Below, piece after piece: positions 1-5,335 of a DNA stretch of 11,622 nucleotides (its first letter is position 1; each line of letters opens with the position of its first letter). Both the position numbers and the translations under genes were made by a program. Below the pieces are notes generated by a model. That model made no database searches and was not told the origin of the DNA. It saw only the letters and a program-made list of their open reading frames with translations. Location of the stretch: positions 1 through 11,622 of the forward strand of contig JASHSA010000092.1 in NCBI GenBank assembly GCA_030037035.1, in the 5' to 3' direction. This DNA is from Thermoplasmata archaeon. Lineage in GTDB: Archaea > Thermoplasmatota > Thermoplasmata > Lutacidiplasmatales > UBA184.

Positions 1-202
1 AGGCGGTTCCGAACGTCGCACCGCCTCAGAGCTCCAGAGAGCGGCGGGAGCGAGGCCCGCAGGCCTCCCCGTCGGCACGAGCCTCGTCGACCCGCTCGGC
101 GGGATCGTCCGATCTCGCGCACCTCCCAAGAGCGTCCAGCGGGGCGCCCGAGGCCGCGATCCGATCCTGGCGGCGGGCGCGAAGTGAGCGGCCCGCCCAG
201 GC
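1..202. other. Window edge, no firm gene
   Basis: I see no gene that can be firmly supported here. Bases 1-7 (AGGCGGT) and 20-26 (ACCGCCT) form a perfect 7-bp inverted repeat with a 12-nt loop. On the plus strand the frame beginning at base 2 stays open until a TGA at 185-187, which is 15 bp from the stop of the convergent minus-strand gene. It could be the C-terminal 61 codons of a gene entering from outside the window. Its Arg/Ala/Gly-rich translation matches nothing I recognise, and other frames are also open, as is usual in such GC-rich DNA. Confidence 0.3.
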
Positions 203-1303
203 CTACCGGATCCGACCCCGGGCGACGATCAGCCGACCGTCGACTTCGACGTCCGCGCCGGCGATCATCGCGAACCCGCGCATCTTCGCCTTGTTGGCTC
301 CGTCCGCGAACGCGTTGTTCCCGACGCTGAGCAGCACGGCGCCCTCTTCGGTGTCCTCGGCCGGGGCGGCCGCGTGCCCCTCGGGATTGAGCCCGATCGA
401 AAAGTAGCTCAGCACATCGCGGCCCTTGCCCCCCGTCGCGAACGCCTTCTCGAACGCTTCCCCTCCGTCGCCGAGCGTTCGCTTGCGGAGCCGGCCCGCC
501 TCGAAGGCCCAATCGGCGTCGGCGTACCGGTGCCCGGTCGCCAGGTCGTAGACCGCGCGGTTGCCGACCACCGTCCCCGTGGCGTTCGAGCGGTCCACCG
601 CGACCATCAGCAGGCCGGTCGGATTGTTCGTCAGGATCCCGTAGCGGCTCTTCCGGGCGGCGGCGTCGACGATCCCCACGTCGAGGCGGACGTGCAGGCC
701 TTTCAGGTGGAGGGTGAGATCGGTCCCGTTCGCGTGTCGAAGCCGGAGCGTCGCACCGTTCTCGATGAGCTTCCGAAGCTTCGTGCCTTTCCGGGCCATC
801 TTCCCGGCGTCCACCGAGCCCGCCTTGACGAGCTTCTCGCGCAGCTCCTCGTCCGACATTCCGAACTTCTGCGCGAGCCCGCTCGGCACGAGGCCGATCG
901 ACATGCGAGCGCCCCGAAGCTTGCCCTGGTGCGCCGCGTCGTACCACTCCTCGTTCCACGCGAACGGCTTGTCACGGAGCGCGCTCGGGAGCGACGAGAG
1001 ACGGACCTGGTCCTCGGGGCCGAAGAAGTGGACGTAGACGTCCGCCTTCGCCACCGCCGCCTTCTCCGCCTTCGACAGCTTCGCGAAAGGCCGGAAGTTC
1101 TTCGCGTCGACCGCACTCCACCACGCGGGTTCGTCCTCGTAGAGCAGCGTCGGCACGGCGCCGAGCCGCCGGGTCTCCTCGACAAACGCTCGGGCGTACG
1201 GCAGCGTGTGGGGCCACGTCTCCACGATCACGGACTCGCCCTTCGCGGTGGCGAGATTCTTGGCCAGTACGGTCCGCGCCCAGGATGCTGCGTCGGCGCT
1301 CAC
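203..1303 (-). CDS. M29 aminopeptidase-like protein, probably without metal site
   Basis: This 366-residue protein resembles aminopeptidase T (peptidase family M29). The N-terminal half has the family pattern of a helix followed by a strand ending in VIVETW, then a helix and LLYEDE. The C-terminal half has NNPTG (near 650-625), SIGLNPEG (near 400-375) and a DVEVDG-like end. Family length is about 360-410 residues, so the size fits. In active M29 enzymes two Glu, two His, a Tyr and an Asp bind two metals. Here the Glu after N-x-PTG is Leu, the Glu before GIGxN is Tyr, the His of GTVHIALG is Leu (GAVLLSVG), and the H-x-D motif reads RGFAM. I infer loss of metallopeptidase activity, perhaps with a binding role kept. 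The start is uncertain: GTG at 1303 fits the family N-terminus, while GTG at 1405 and TTG at 1414 are also in frame. It is divergent from the VOC gene. Confidence 0.7.
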   Translation of the reverse strand: MSADAASWARTVLAKNLATAKGESVIVETWPHTLPYARAFVEETRRLGAVPTLLYEDEPAWWSAVDAKNFRPFAKLSKAEKAAVAKADVYVHFFGPEDQVRLSSLPSALRDKPFAWNEEWYDAAHQGKLRGARMSIGLVPSGLAQKFGMSDEELREKLVKAGSVDAGKMARKGTKLRKLIENGATLRLRHANGTDLTLHLKGLHVRLDVGIVDAAARKSRYGILTNNPTGLLMVAVDRSNATGTVVGNRAVYDLATGHRYADADWAFEAGRLRKRTLGDGGEAFEKAFATGGKGRDVLSYFSIGLNPEGHAAAPAEDTEEGAVLLSVGNNAFADGANKAKMRGFAMIAGADVEVDGRLIVARGRIR

Positions 1304-1381
1304 GATGGCGCGAAGCGGGGCCGCCTCTTTAGCCCACGCACGACAGCCGACCCGACGCCCCGGCCGTTCGGATCCTCCTGC

Positions 1382-1397
1382 CGAAACGATATGCTCG
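1382..1397. promoter_or_regulatory. Possible TATA element in divergent region
   Basis: The AT-richer stretch CGAAACGATATGCTCG lies between the divergent M29-like and VOC genes. Its centre is about 38 nt upstream of the VOC ATG, so a start site about 25 nt downstream would leave a leader of roughly 10 nt holding the GGAG at 1419-1422. It could serve either direction. The match to an archaeal TATA box is weak. Confidence 0.3.
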
Positions 1398-1427
1398 ATC
1401 CACACTTCCGGCAACCCCGGAGACAGG

Positions 1428-1841
1428 ATGCCGTCCCGTCGAGCTCCCTCCGGAGTTCATCGCCCGTCGGCGGACTTCTCCAGCGTCGCCGTCACGGTTT
1501 CGGACCGACAGAAGTCGCTCGATTGGTACACGCACCGTCTGGGCCTGGAGATCGTCGAGGTCGATCCGCAGGATCCGCATTGGGTCACCGTGGGACGGCG
1601 GGGTCGGCTCGGCGCACTGCATCTTTGCCAGGCGGGAGGCTATCCGGACCTCGTGCTCGAACCGGGCAACTCCGGCATCGACCTGCGGGTCGACCACGAC
1701 TTCCTGAGCGCGTGCGCGACCTGGAAGCGTCGCGGCGTGGAGTTCGTCGTCCCGCCGACGGAGCGGACCTGGGGCTGGGAAGCCCAGGTGAGAGATCCGG
1801 ACGGGAACGTCCTGCGGATCACCCCGCCGCTGGGCCGGTAA
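1428..1841 (+). CDS. VOC (glyoxalase/bleomycin-resistance fold) protein
   Basis: This 137-residue protein has the two halves of a vicinal-oxygen-chelate fold. The first half contains VAVTVSD followed by SLDWYTHRLGLEIVEV (residues about 20-45), the usual strand, helix and strand with an F/W-Y-x-x-x-LGLE motif. The second half ends in WGWEAQVRDPDGNVLRI (115-131), the family's DPDGN turn. The first-strand His ligand position is Ser19, and the Glu usually found three residues after DPDGN is Arg130, so it may not bind metal in the standard way. Substrate cannot be predicted. The ATG at 1428 has GGAG at 1419-1422 five bases upstream; the frame is open further upstream (to 1206), but that part overlaps the divergent gene and lacks domain similarity. 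It appears to be a single-gene transcript. Confidence 0.8.
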   Translation: MPSRRAPSGVHRPSADFSSVAVTVSDRQKSLDWYTHRLGLEIVEVDPQDPHWVTVGRRGRLGALHLCQAGGYPDLVLEPGNSGIDLRVDHDFLSACATWKRRGVEFVVPPTERTWGWEAQVRDPDGNVLRITPPLGR

Positions 1842-1867
1842 GCCGTAACGCCGGTTCGCTCGTCAGG

Positions 1868-1933
1868 GTCCGGGGCTCCCACGGGCCTCGATCGCTCGCC
1901 GTCGCAGAGGTTGGAGTCGCCGGAGCCCCCGAC
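1868..1933. repeat. Imperfect 12-bp inverted repeat
   Basis: GTCCGGGGCTCC at 1868-1879 and GGAGCCCCCGAC at 1922-1933 are reverse complements with a single mismatch, 42 nt apart. Inside, CCTC (1886-1889) can pair with GAGG (1907-1910). It lies 26 bp after the VOC stop and just before the promoter of the next operon. It could be a terminator, a structured RNA or a protein site. No T-run follows, so an intrinsic terminator is not obvious. Confidence 0.5.
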
Positions 1934-1972
1934 GTAAAACAAACACCACGTGAGTTTAAGTAGATGTTTTAC
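1934..1972 (+). promoter_or_regulatory. TATA box flanked by 8-bp inverted repeat
   Basis: TTTAAGTAG at 1955-1963 is a good archaeal TATA-like element whose centre lies about 29 nt upstream of the GTG at 1987, predicting a leaderless or nearly leaderless transcript for the downstream regulator. GTAAAACA (1934-1941) and TGTTTTAC (1965-1972) are perfect reverse complements on either side, and CACGTG (1947-1952) is a small palindrome just upstream of the TATA element. This is one of the few AT-rich islands in the window. Confidence 0.65.
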
Positions 1973-1974
1973 TC

Positions 1975-1985
1975 TCGTTAAACGA
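1975..1985 (+). promoter_or_regulatory. Palindrome TCGTTAAACGA, possible operator
   Basis: TCGTT-A-AACGA is a perfect palindrome with a one-base centre, two bases upstream of the GTG start of the ribbon-helix-helix gene and therefore around the predicted transcription start. Such regulators usually bind short symmetric sites, so self-repression is a reasonable inference. No second copy was found by eye. Confidence 0.45.
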
Positions 1986-1986
1986 A

Positions 1987-2382
1987 GTGCCAGAACTGCA
2001 CGACCCGCCGGCGGGCCGGTTCCTCGGGGTGCGTCTCAGCCCCGAGGAGGAGGCCCGTCTCGAGCGCTTCCGTGACGAACGGGCTCTGCCGAACCGCTCC
2101 GAGGCGATCCGCGCGCTCCTGCGCGACGCGGCAGCGCCCCGGGGACGCACGGCCGAGATCCCGGCGACGCGGCTGAGGGAGCTCGAGGAGCTCGTCGAGG
2201 ACGGTTACTTCTCGACGATCGAGGGCGCGGTCGAGCACGCCTTGGAAGTGGGGCTTCGGGAGCTGGTCGCGAACCACCGCGACGGGCTTGCCGAGCTCCG
2301 TCGTCACGCCCGCGAGCTTCGCGAGCGCGGCGAGCGGCGTCGCCGGGCGGTTCGGGAGGGCCGGGAGCTCCTCAGGCGCTAG
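1987..2382 (+). CDS. Ribbon-helix-helix (CopG-like) regulator, possibly two RHH units
   Basis: This 131-residue protein has a clear ribbon-helix-helix domain at residues 11-48: a short strand (RFLGVRL), helix A (SPEEEARLERFRDE), then the NRSEAIRALLRDA signature. Residues 57-93 repeat the same layout in weaker form: a short strand (EIPATRL), a helix ending EDGYF, then STIEGAVEHALEVGLREL. One chain could therefore supply both halves of a DNA-binding unit. Residues 94-131 are a highly charged, Arg-rich predicted helix or coiled coil. The start is a GTG at 1987 with no Shine-Dalgarno, as expected for a leaderless message placed about 29 nt from the TATA element. It is the first gene of a run with the zinc-finger, adenosyltransferase and GTPase genes. 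The target is unknown; the flanking palindromes suggest self-regulation, and a B12 connection is inference only. Confidence 0.82.
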   Translation: MPELHDPPAGRFLGVRLSPEEEARLERFRDERALPNRSEAIRALLRDAAAPRGRTAEIPATRLRELEELVEDGYFSTIEGAVEHALEVGLRELVANHRDGLAELRRHARELRERGERRRRAVREGRELLRR

Positions 2383-2409
2383 CTCCCGAACGAGGAAGGG
2401 TAGGTTGCA

Positions 2410-2637
2410 ATGGAGGGGATGTCGATCGCCTGGAGCGAGCGGAGCGGGTTCATCTGCCGACTGTGCCGTCAGGACGCCAAGCATAATGAGGTGCTCCACA
2501 TCTCATTCTGCCCCGTCCACGGTCTGAGCTCTCCCTTGGACGAGCTCCCCGGGCGGCCGGAGGCGAGAGCATCCCGCGGCTCTACACCCGTACGGGCGAC
2601 GGCGGAACGACCGCTCTCGCTGGTGGCGCGCGCGTAG
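2410..2637 (+). CDS. Small Cys/His zinc-finger-like protein
   Basis: This 75-residue reading frame begins at ATG 2410, 27 bp after the regulator. Residues 16-37 carry paired ligands: C16 and C19 (CRLC), H25, H30, and C34/H37 (CPVH), consistent with a single zinc site. Third codon positions are nearly all G or C through about 2565, as in neighbouring real genes. An internal ATG at 2419 is an alternative start. The last 22 codons overlap the adenosyltransferase frame by 67 bp and look like read-through of that gene (less biased, Arg/Ala-rich), so the functional part may end near residue 50. I do not recognise a family. Other readings are a zinc-ribbon adaptor to the adjacent regulator, or an N-terminal domain joined to the adenosyltransferase by a frameshift or sequence error. 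Confidence 0.5.
   Translation: MEGMSIAWSERSGFICRLCRQDAKHNEVLHISFCPVHGLSSPLDELPGRPEARASRGSTPVRATAERPLSLVARA
2559..2563 (+). promoter_or_regulatory. Shine-Dalgarno GGAGG deciding an ATC start
   Basis: GGAGG ends 7 nt before ATC at 2571. The adenosyltransferase frame has no ATG, GTG or TTG between the upstream in-frame TGA (2487-2489) and this point. The spacing and the family alignment both place initiation at the ATC. Confidence 0.6.
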
Positions 2638-3125
2638 CGAAGGATTCCCCTCGCCTCCGCGCGTACGGCGCCTACGACGAGCTCGGCGCCTGGCTCGGGC
2701 TCGTCCACGAGCAGCTCCCGGAGAGCCTCGCCGACGTGCGGAGCCTTGTCCGGCGGCTCGAGCACGAGCTGTTCGTCGTCCAGGCGGAGCTCGCGAGGGC
2801 TCCTTCGTCGACCCGGCCCGGGAAGGCGATCGAGCACCGCCACGTCGAGCGTCTCGAGCACGACATCGACACGTTCGACGCCCGCCACCCTCCGCTGAAG
2901 AGCTTCGTCCTGCCCGGCGGGGCGGCGGTGGCGAGCGCGCTGCACGTCGCCCGCACCGTCGCCCGGCGCGCCGAGCGCGAGCTCGTCGCGCTGAACCGGG
3001 AGGAGCCGCTCGACCCGGAGCTGCTCGCGTGGGCGAACCGGCTCTCCGACCTCCTGTTCGCCCTCGCCCTCGCGGCGAACGCCGCGCTCGGCGTGGCCGA
3101 GGTCCCCCCGGACTACACCATCTAG
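2571..3125 (+). CDS. PduO-type cob(I)alamin adenosyltransferase, ATC start
   Basis: The enzyme transfers the 5'-deoxyadenosyl group of ATP to cob(I)alamin, giving adenosylcobalamin. The 184-residue product starts P-R-L-Y-T-R-T-G-D-G-G-T-T (residues 2-14), the ATP-binding N-terminal motif of the family, followed by an AYGAYDELGAWLG segment. Further landmarks are FVLPGG (112-117), the helix R128-TVARRAERE with its paired Arg, and NRLSDLLF (156-163). In many homologues the last motif continues VLAR; here it reads ALAL. Family length is about 170-190, so the gene is complete only if it begins at ATC 2571. The next canonical start, GTG 2736, would delete the ATP-binding motif. It lies downstream of a regulator and a zinc-finger gene and 15 bp before the YchF-type gene, so co-transcription is likely. 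An ATG-to-ATC base error is the main alternative. Confidence 0.85.
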   Translation: MPRLYTRTGDGGTTALAGGARVAKDSPRLRAYGAYDELGAWLGLVHEQLPESLADVRSLVRRLEHELFVVQAELARAPSSTRPGKAIEHRHVERLEHDIDTFDARHPPLKSFVLPGGAAVASALHVARTVARRAERELVALNREEPLDPELLAWANRLSDLLFALALAANAALGVAEVPPDYTI

Positions 3126-3140
3126 CCGACGGTCCTCGCC

Positions 3141-4337
3141 ATGGAGATCGGGGTCGTCGGGAAGCCGAACGTCGGCAAATCGACGTTCTTCAACGCGCTC
3201 ACGCTGCTGGACGTGCCGATGGCGCCGTACCCGTTCACGACGATCGAGCCGAACCGCGGGGTCGCGGCCGTCCGCGCCCCCTGTCCGCACGTCGAGAAGG
3301 GGACCGCCTGCACGCCGGGGAACGCGAAGTGCGTCGACGGGACGCGGTGGGTCCCGGTCGCGCTGGTCGACGTCCCGGGCCTCGTGCCGGGGGCCCACGC
3401 CGGCAAGGGGCTCGGCCACAAGTTCCTCGACGACCTTCGGGCGGCGGACGGCTTCGTGCAGGTCGTCGACCTGAGCGGCGCGACCGACGAGGAGGGGCGG
3501 TCGGTCCCGCCACGCAGCCAGGACCCTTCCCGCGAGGTCACCTGGCTCGAGGAGGAGCTGGTCGCCTGGGTCGCCGAGATCCTCGGTCGCGGCTTCGAGC
3601 GCGACGCCCGCGGCTCGGAGCTGGACGGGCGGAAGGTCGAGGAGTTCCTCGCGTCGCGCCTGACCGGACTCTCGATCGCCCCGAACGCGATCTCCGCCGC
3701 GCTGAGGAGCGGCGCCGTCGACCTCTCGCACCCTACGCGGTGGACCGAGGACGATCGACGACACCTCGCGCTCGAGCTGCTCCGGGCCGCGAAGCCCCGC
3801 CTCGTCGCGGGGAACAAGTGCGACCGGGCCGGGCTGGAGGAGCTCCGCGCGCTCGCGGCCGAGCTCGGCGAGCTTCCGGTCGTCCCGACGGCGGCAGACG
3901 CGGAGCTTACGCTGCGTAGGGCGGCGCGCGCCGGCCTGGTCGACTACCGTCCGGGGGACGCGGGGTTCCATGTTCGGGAGGGCGCCGCGCTGAGCGCGCC
4001 GCAGCGCGCGGCGCTGGACGGGCTCGGCAAGCTCCTCGCGACGTGGGGCTCGACCGGCGTCCAGCAGGCGCTCGAGGCGATGGTCTTCGCGCGCCTAGGG
4101 CGCGTCGTGGTCTACCCGGTCGAGGACGAGCAGCACTGGACGGACTCTCGGGGCCGGGTCCTGCCGGACGCGTTCCTCGTGCCGGCGGGGACGCCGGTCC
4201 GCGCCGTCGCCTACCGGGTGCACAGCGACCTCGGAGAAAAGTTCGTGCGCGCGATCGACGGCCGGACGCACCGCGCCCTCGCCGCCGAGCATCCCGTAGA
4301 GGCCGGAGCGGTGCTGCGGTTCGTCGCGCGCCGCTAG
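3141..4337 (+). CDS. YchF-type GTPase with TGS domain, archaeal form
   Basis: This 398-residue protein belongs to the translation-associated Obg/YchF GTPase group. G1 is GKPNVGKST (7-15), the switch region has PFTTIEPNRG, G3 is DVPGL (77-81), and G4 is NKCD (225-228), which favours GTP; the ATP-using YchF/OLA1 branch has an altered G4. An archaeal insert follows G3, with LSGATDEEG and a helical segment (WLEEELVAWVAEIL). The C-terminus (about residues 335-397) is a TGS domain, including LVPAGTPVRAVAYRVHSDLGEKFVRAI. Family members bind ribosomes; the cellular role in archaea is not settled. ATG 3141 gives the full N-terminal strand before G1. It is the last gene of the plus-strand run and meets the mevalonate kinase gene head-on in a shared CTAG (4334-4337). 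Confidence 0.92.
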   Translation: MEIGVVGKPNVGKSTFFNALTLLDVPMAPYPFTTIEPNRGVAAVRAPCPHVEKGTACTPGNAKCVDGTRWVPVALVDVPGLVPGAHAGKGLGHKFLDDLRAADGFVQVVDLSGATDEEGRSVPPRSQDPSREVTWLEEELVAWVAEILGRGFERDARGSELDGRKVEEFLASRLTGLSIAPNAISAALRSGAVDLSHPTRWTEDDRRHLALELLRAAKPRLVAGNKCDRAGLEELRALAAELGELPVVPTAADAELTLRRAARAGLVDYRPGDAGFHVREGAALSAPQRAALDGLGKLLATWGSTGVQQALEAMVFARLGRVVVYPVEDEQHWTDSRGRVLPDAFLVPAGTPVRAVAYRVHSDLGEKFVRAIDGRTHRALAAEHPVEAGAVLRFVARR

Positions 4338-5335
4338 GGCGCCTCCGCGTCCGACGGCCGTTCGTCGAGCTCGATCAGCTCGACGCCGGTCGAGGGCCGG
4401 ACCGCGAACGGCACCGCCCCGGCCCGGGCGAGCCTCCGCAGCAGCTCGACCTCCCGGCCGGGCTTCGGCAGCGCGACGATCGAGCCGCCCCGGCCCGCCC
4501 CGGTCAGCTTCGCCCCCTCGCTCGCCGGCCCGGCCGCCTCGAGGAGCGCCTCGAGCCGCGGATGCGAGACGCCGACCTCGCGGAGCAGCTCCTGGTTGCG
4601 GCCCAGGAGCCGGCCGACCTCCGGCCGGTCCTCGCGCGCGACCGCCGAGATCCCCTCCCCGGCGACCCGCGCGAACTCGTCGAGCAGACGCGGGCCGTCC
4701 GGCCGGTCGAGCCTGGCGGCGACCGCGCGTACGGCGTCGGCGGTCGAGCGCGGGATGCCGCTGTAGGCGACGACCCAGACCCAGCCCGGGTCGCGCTCGC
4801 GCCGGACCTCCCAGCGCTCCTCGCCGGCGCTCACCGCCCAGAGCGGTTCGCCGTCGTTCGCGTCGGCGTTGAGGCTCACGTAGCCGCCGGCGACGCTCGC
4901 CGACGTGTCGCCCGGGCTCCCGACCCCCTGAGCGGAGCGTTCCACGGTGAACGCCCGCTGGGCGAGCGCGCCGCGGTCCATGCCGCCGTGCCCGGCCGCG
5001 AGCGTGGCGCTGAGCGCCGCGATGAACGCCGCCGACGAGCCGAGACCGGCGGCCCGGGGGAGCCGGCTCACCGAGCGGATCTCGAGCGGAGAGATTCCCC
5101 CCCCGGCCGCCTCGAGAGCCGGGCGGAGGTACGGGTTGTGCTCGAGAGCCTCCGGGTCGGCGTTCAGCCGAAGTCGCTCGGAGGGGCGAACGATCACCTG
5201 CGTGTAGAGGTCGACCGCGACCAGGAGCTCCGGCGCGCCACGCACGACGGCGTGCTCGCCGAAGAGGATGCACTTCCCCGGGGCCCTCGCGGTCGCCGGC
5301 AGGGTCCGTGCGGGGATCGGGTCGAGGGAGCTCAT
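4334..5335 (-). CDS. mvk: Mevalonate kinase (GHMP family)
   Basis: It phosphorylates mevalonate to 5-phosphomevalonate with ATP, the entry kinase for isoprenoids and hence archaeal membrane lipids. The 333-residue product has the three GHMP motifs: APGKCILFGEHAVV (18-31) at the N-terminus, the phosphate-binding LPRAAGLGSSAAF (92-104), and GAKLTGAGRGGSI (274-286). The segment GSPGDTSASVAGGYV (139-153) holds the expected catalytic Asp143, as in other archaeal mevalonate kinases (S-P/R-T-D-T type). The length is normal. The ATG overlaps the Trm56 stop as ATGA (5335-5332), implying translational coupling. This is the last gene of the L44e-to-mvk operon. Its presence argues for the 5-phosphorylation route rather than the mevalonate-3-kinase route known from Thermoplasma; a related GHMP kinase remains a less likely reading. 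Confidence 0.92.
   Translation of the reverse strand: MSSLDPIPARTLPATARAPGKCILFGEHAVVRGAPELLVAVDLYTQVIVRPSERLRLNADPEALEHNPYLRPALEAAGGGISPLEIRSVSRLPRAAGLGSSAAFIAALSATLAAGHGGMDRGALAQRAFTVERSAQGVGSPGDTSASVAGGYVSLNADANDGEPLWAVSAGEERWEVRRERDPGWVWVVAYSGIPRSTADAVRAVAARLDRPDGPRLLDEFARVAGEGISAVAREDRPEVGRLLGRNQELLREVGVSHPRLEALLEAAGPASEGAKLTGAGRGGSIVALPKPGREVELLRRLARAGAVPFAVRPSTGVELIELDERPSDAEAP

Noticed and set aside
1..26. Possible tRNA 3' end or recombination site at the window edge
   Set aside because: The 7-bp inverted repeat is real, but no T-loop consensus, acceptor pairing or CCA region can be seen, and the flank is outside the window.
1304..1414. Longer N-terminus of the M29-like protein from TTG 1414 or GTG 1405
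   Set aside because: The extra residues are not family-like and would remove almost all of the divergent promoter space; GTG 1303 fits the family N-terminus. It cannot be fully excluded.
374..1963. 529-codon open frame on the plus strand
   Set aside because: It is antisense to the M29-like gene and crosses the VOC gene and the following promoter; Arg/Pro-rich translation with no domain. It is a by-product of GC-rich coding DNA.
2547..2553. CCCCGGG as a -1 slippery heptamer joining the zinc-finger and adenosyltransferase frames
   Set aside because: Only the first codon re-pairs after a -1 slip; GGG would become CGG. There is no clear downstream pseudoknot, and the GGAGG/ATC start explains the gene better.
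2469..3971. 500-codon open frame on the minus strand
   Set aside because: It is antisense to the adenosyltransferase and the GTPase, both with clear motifs.
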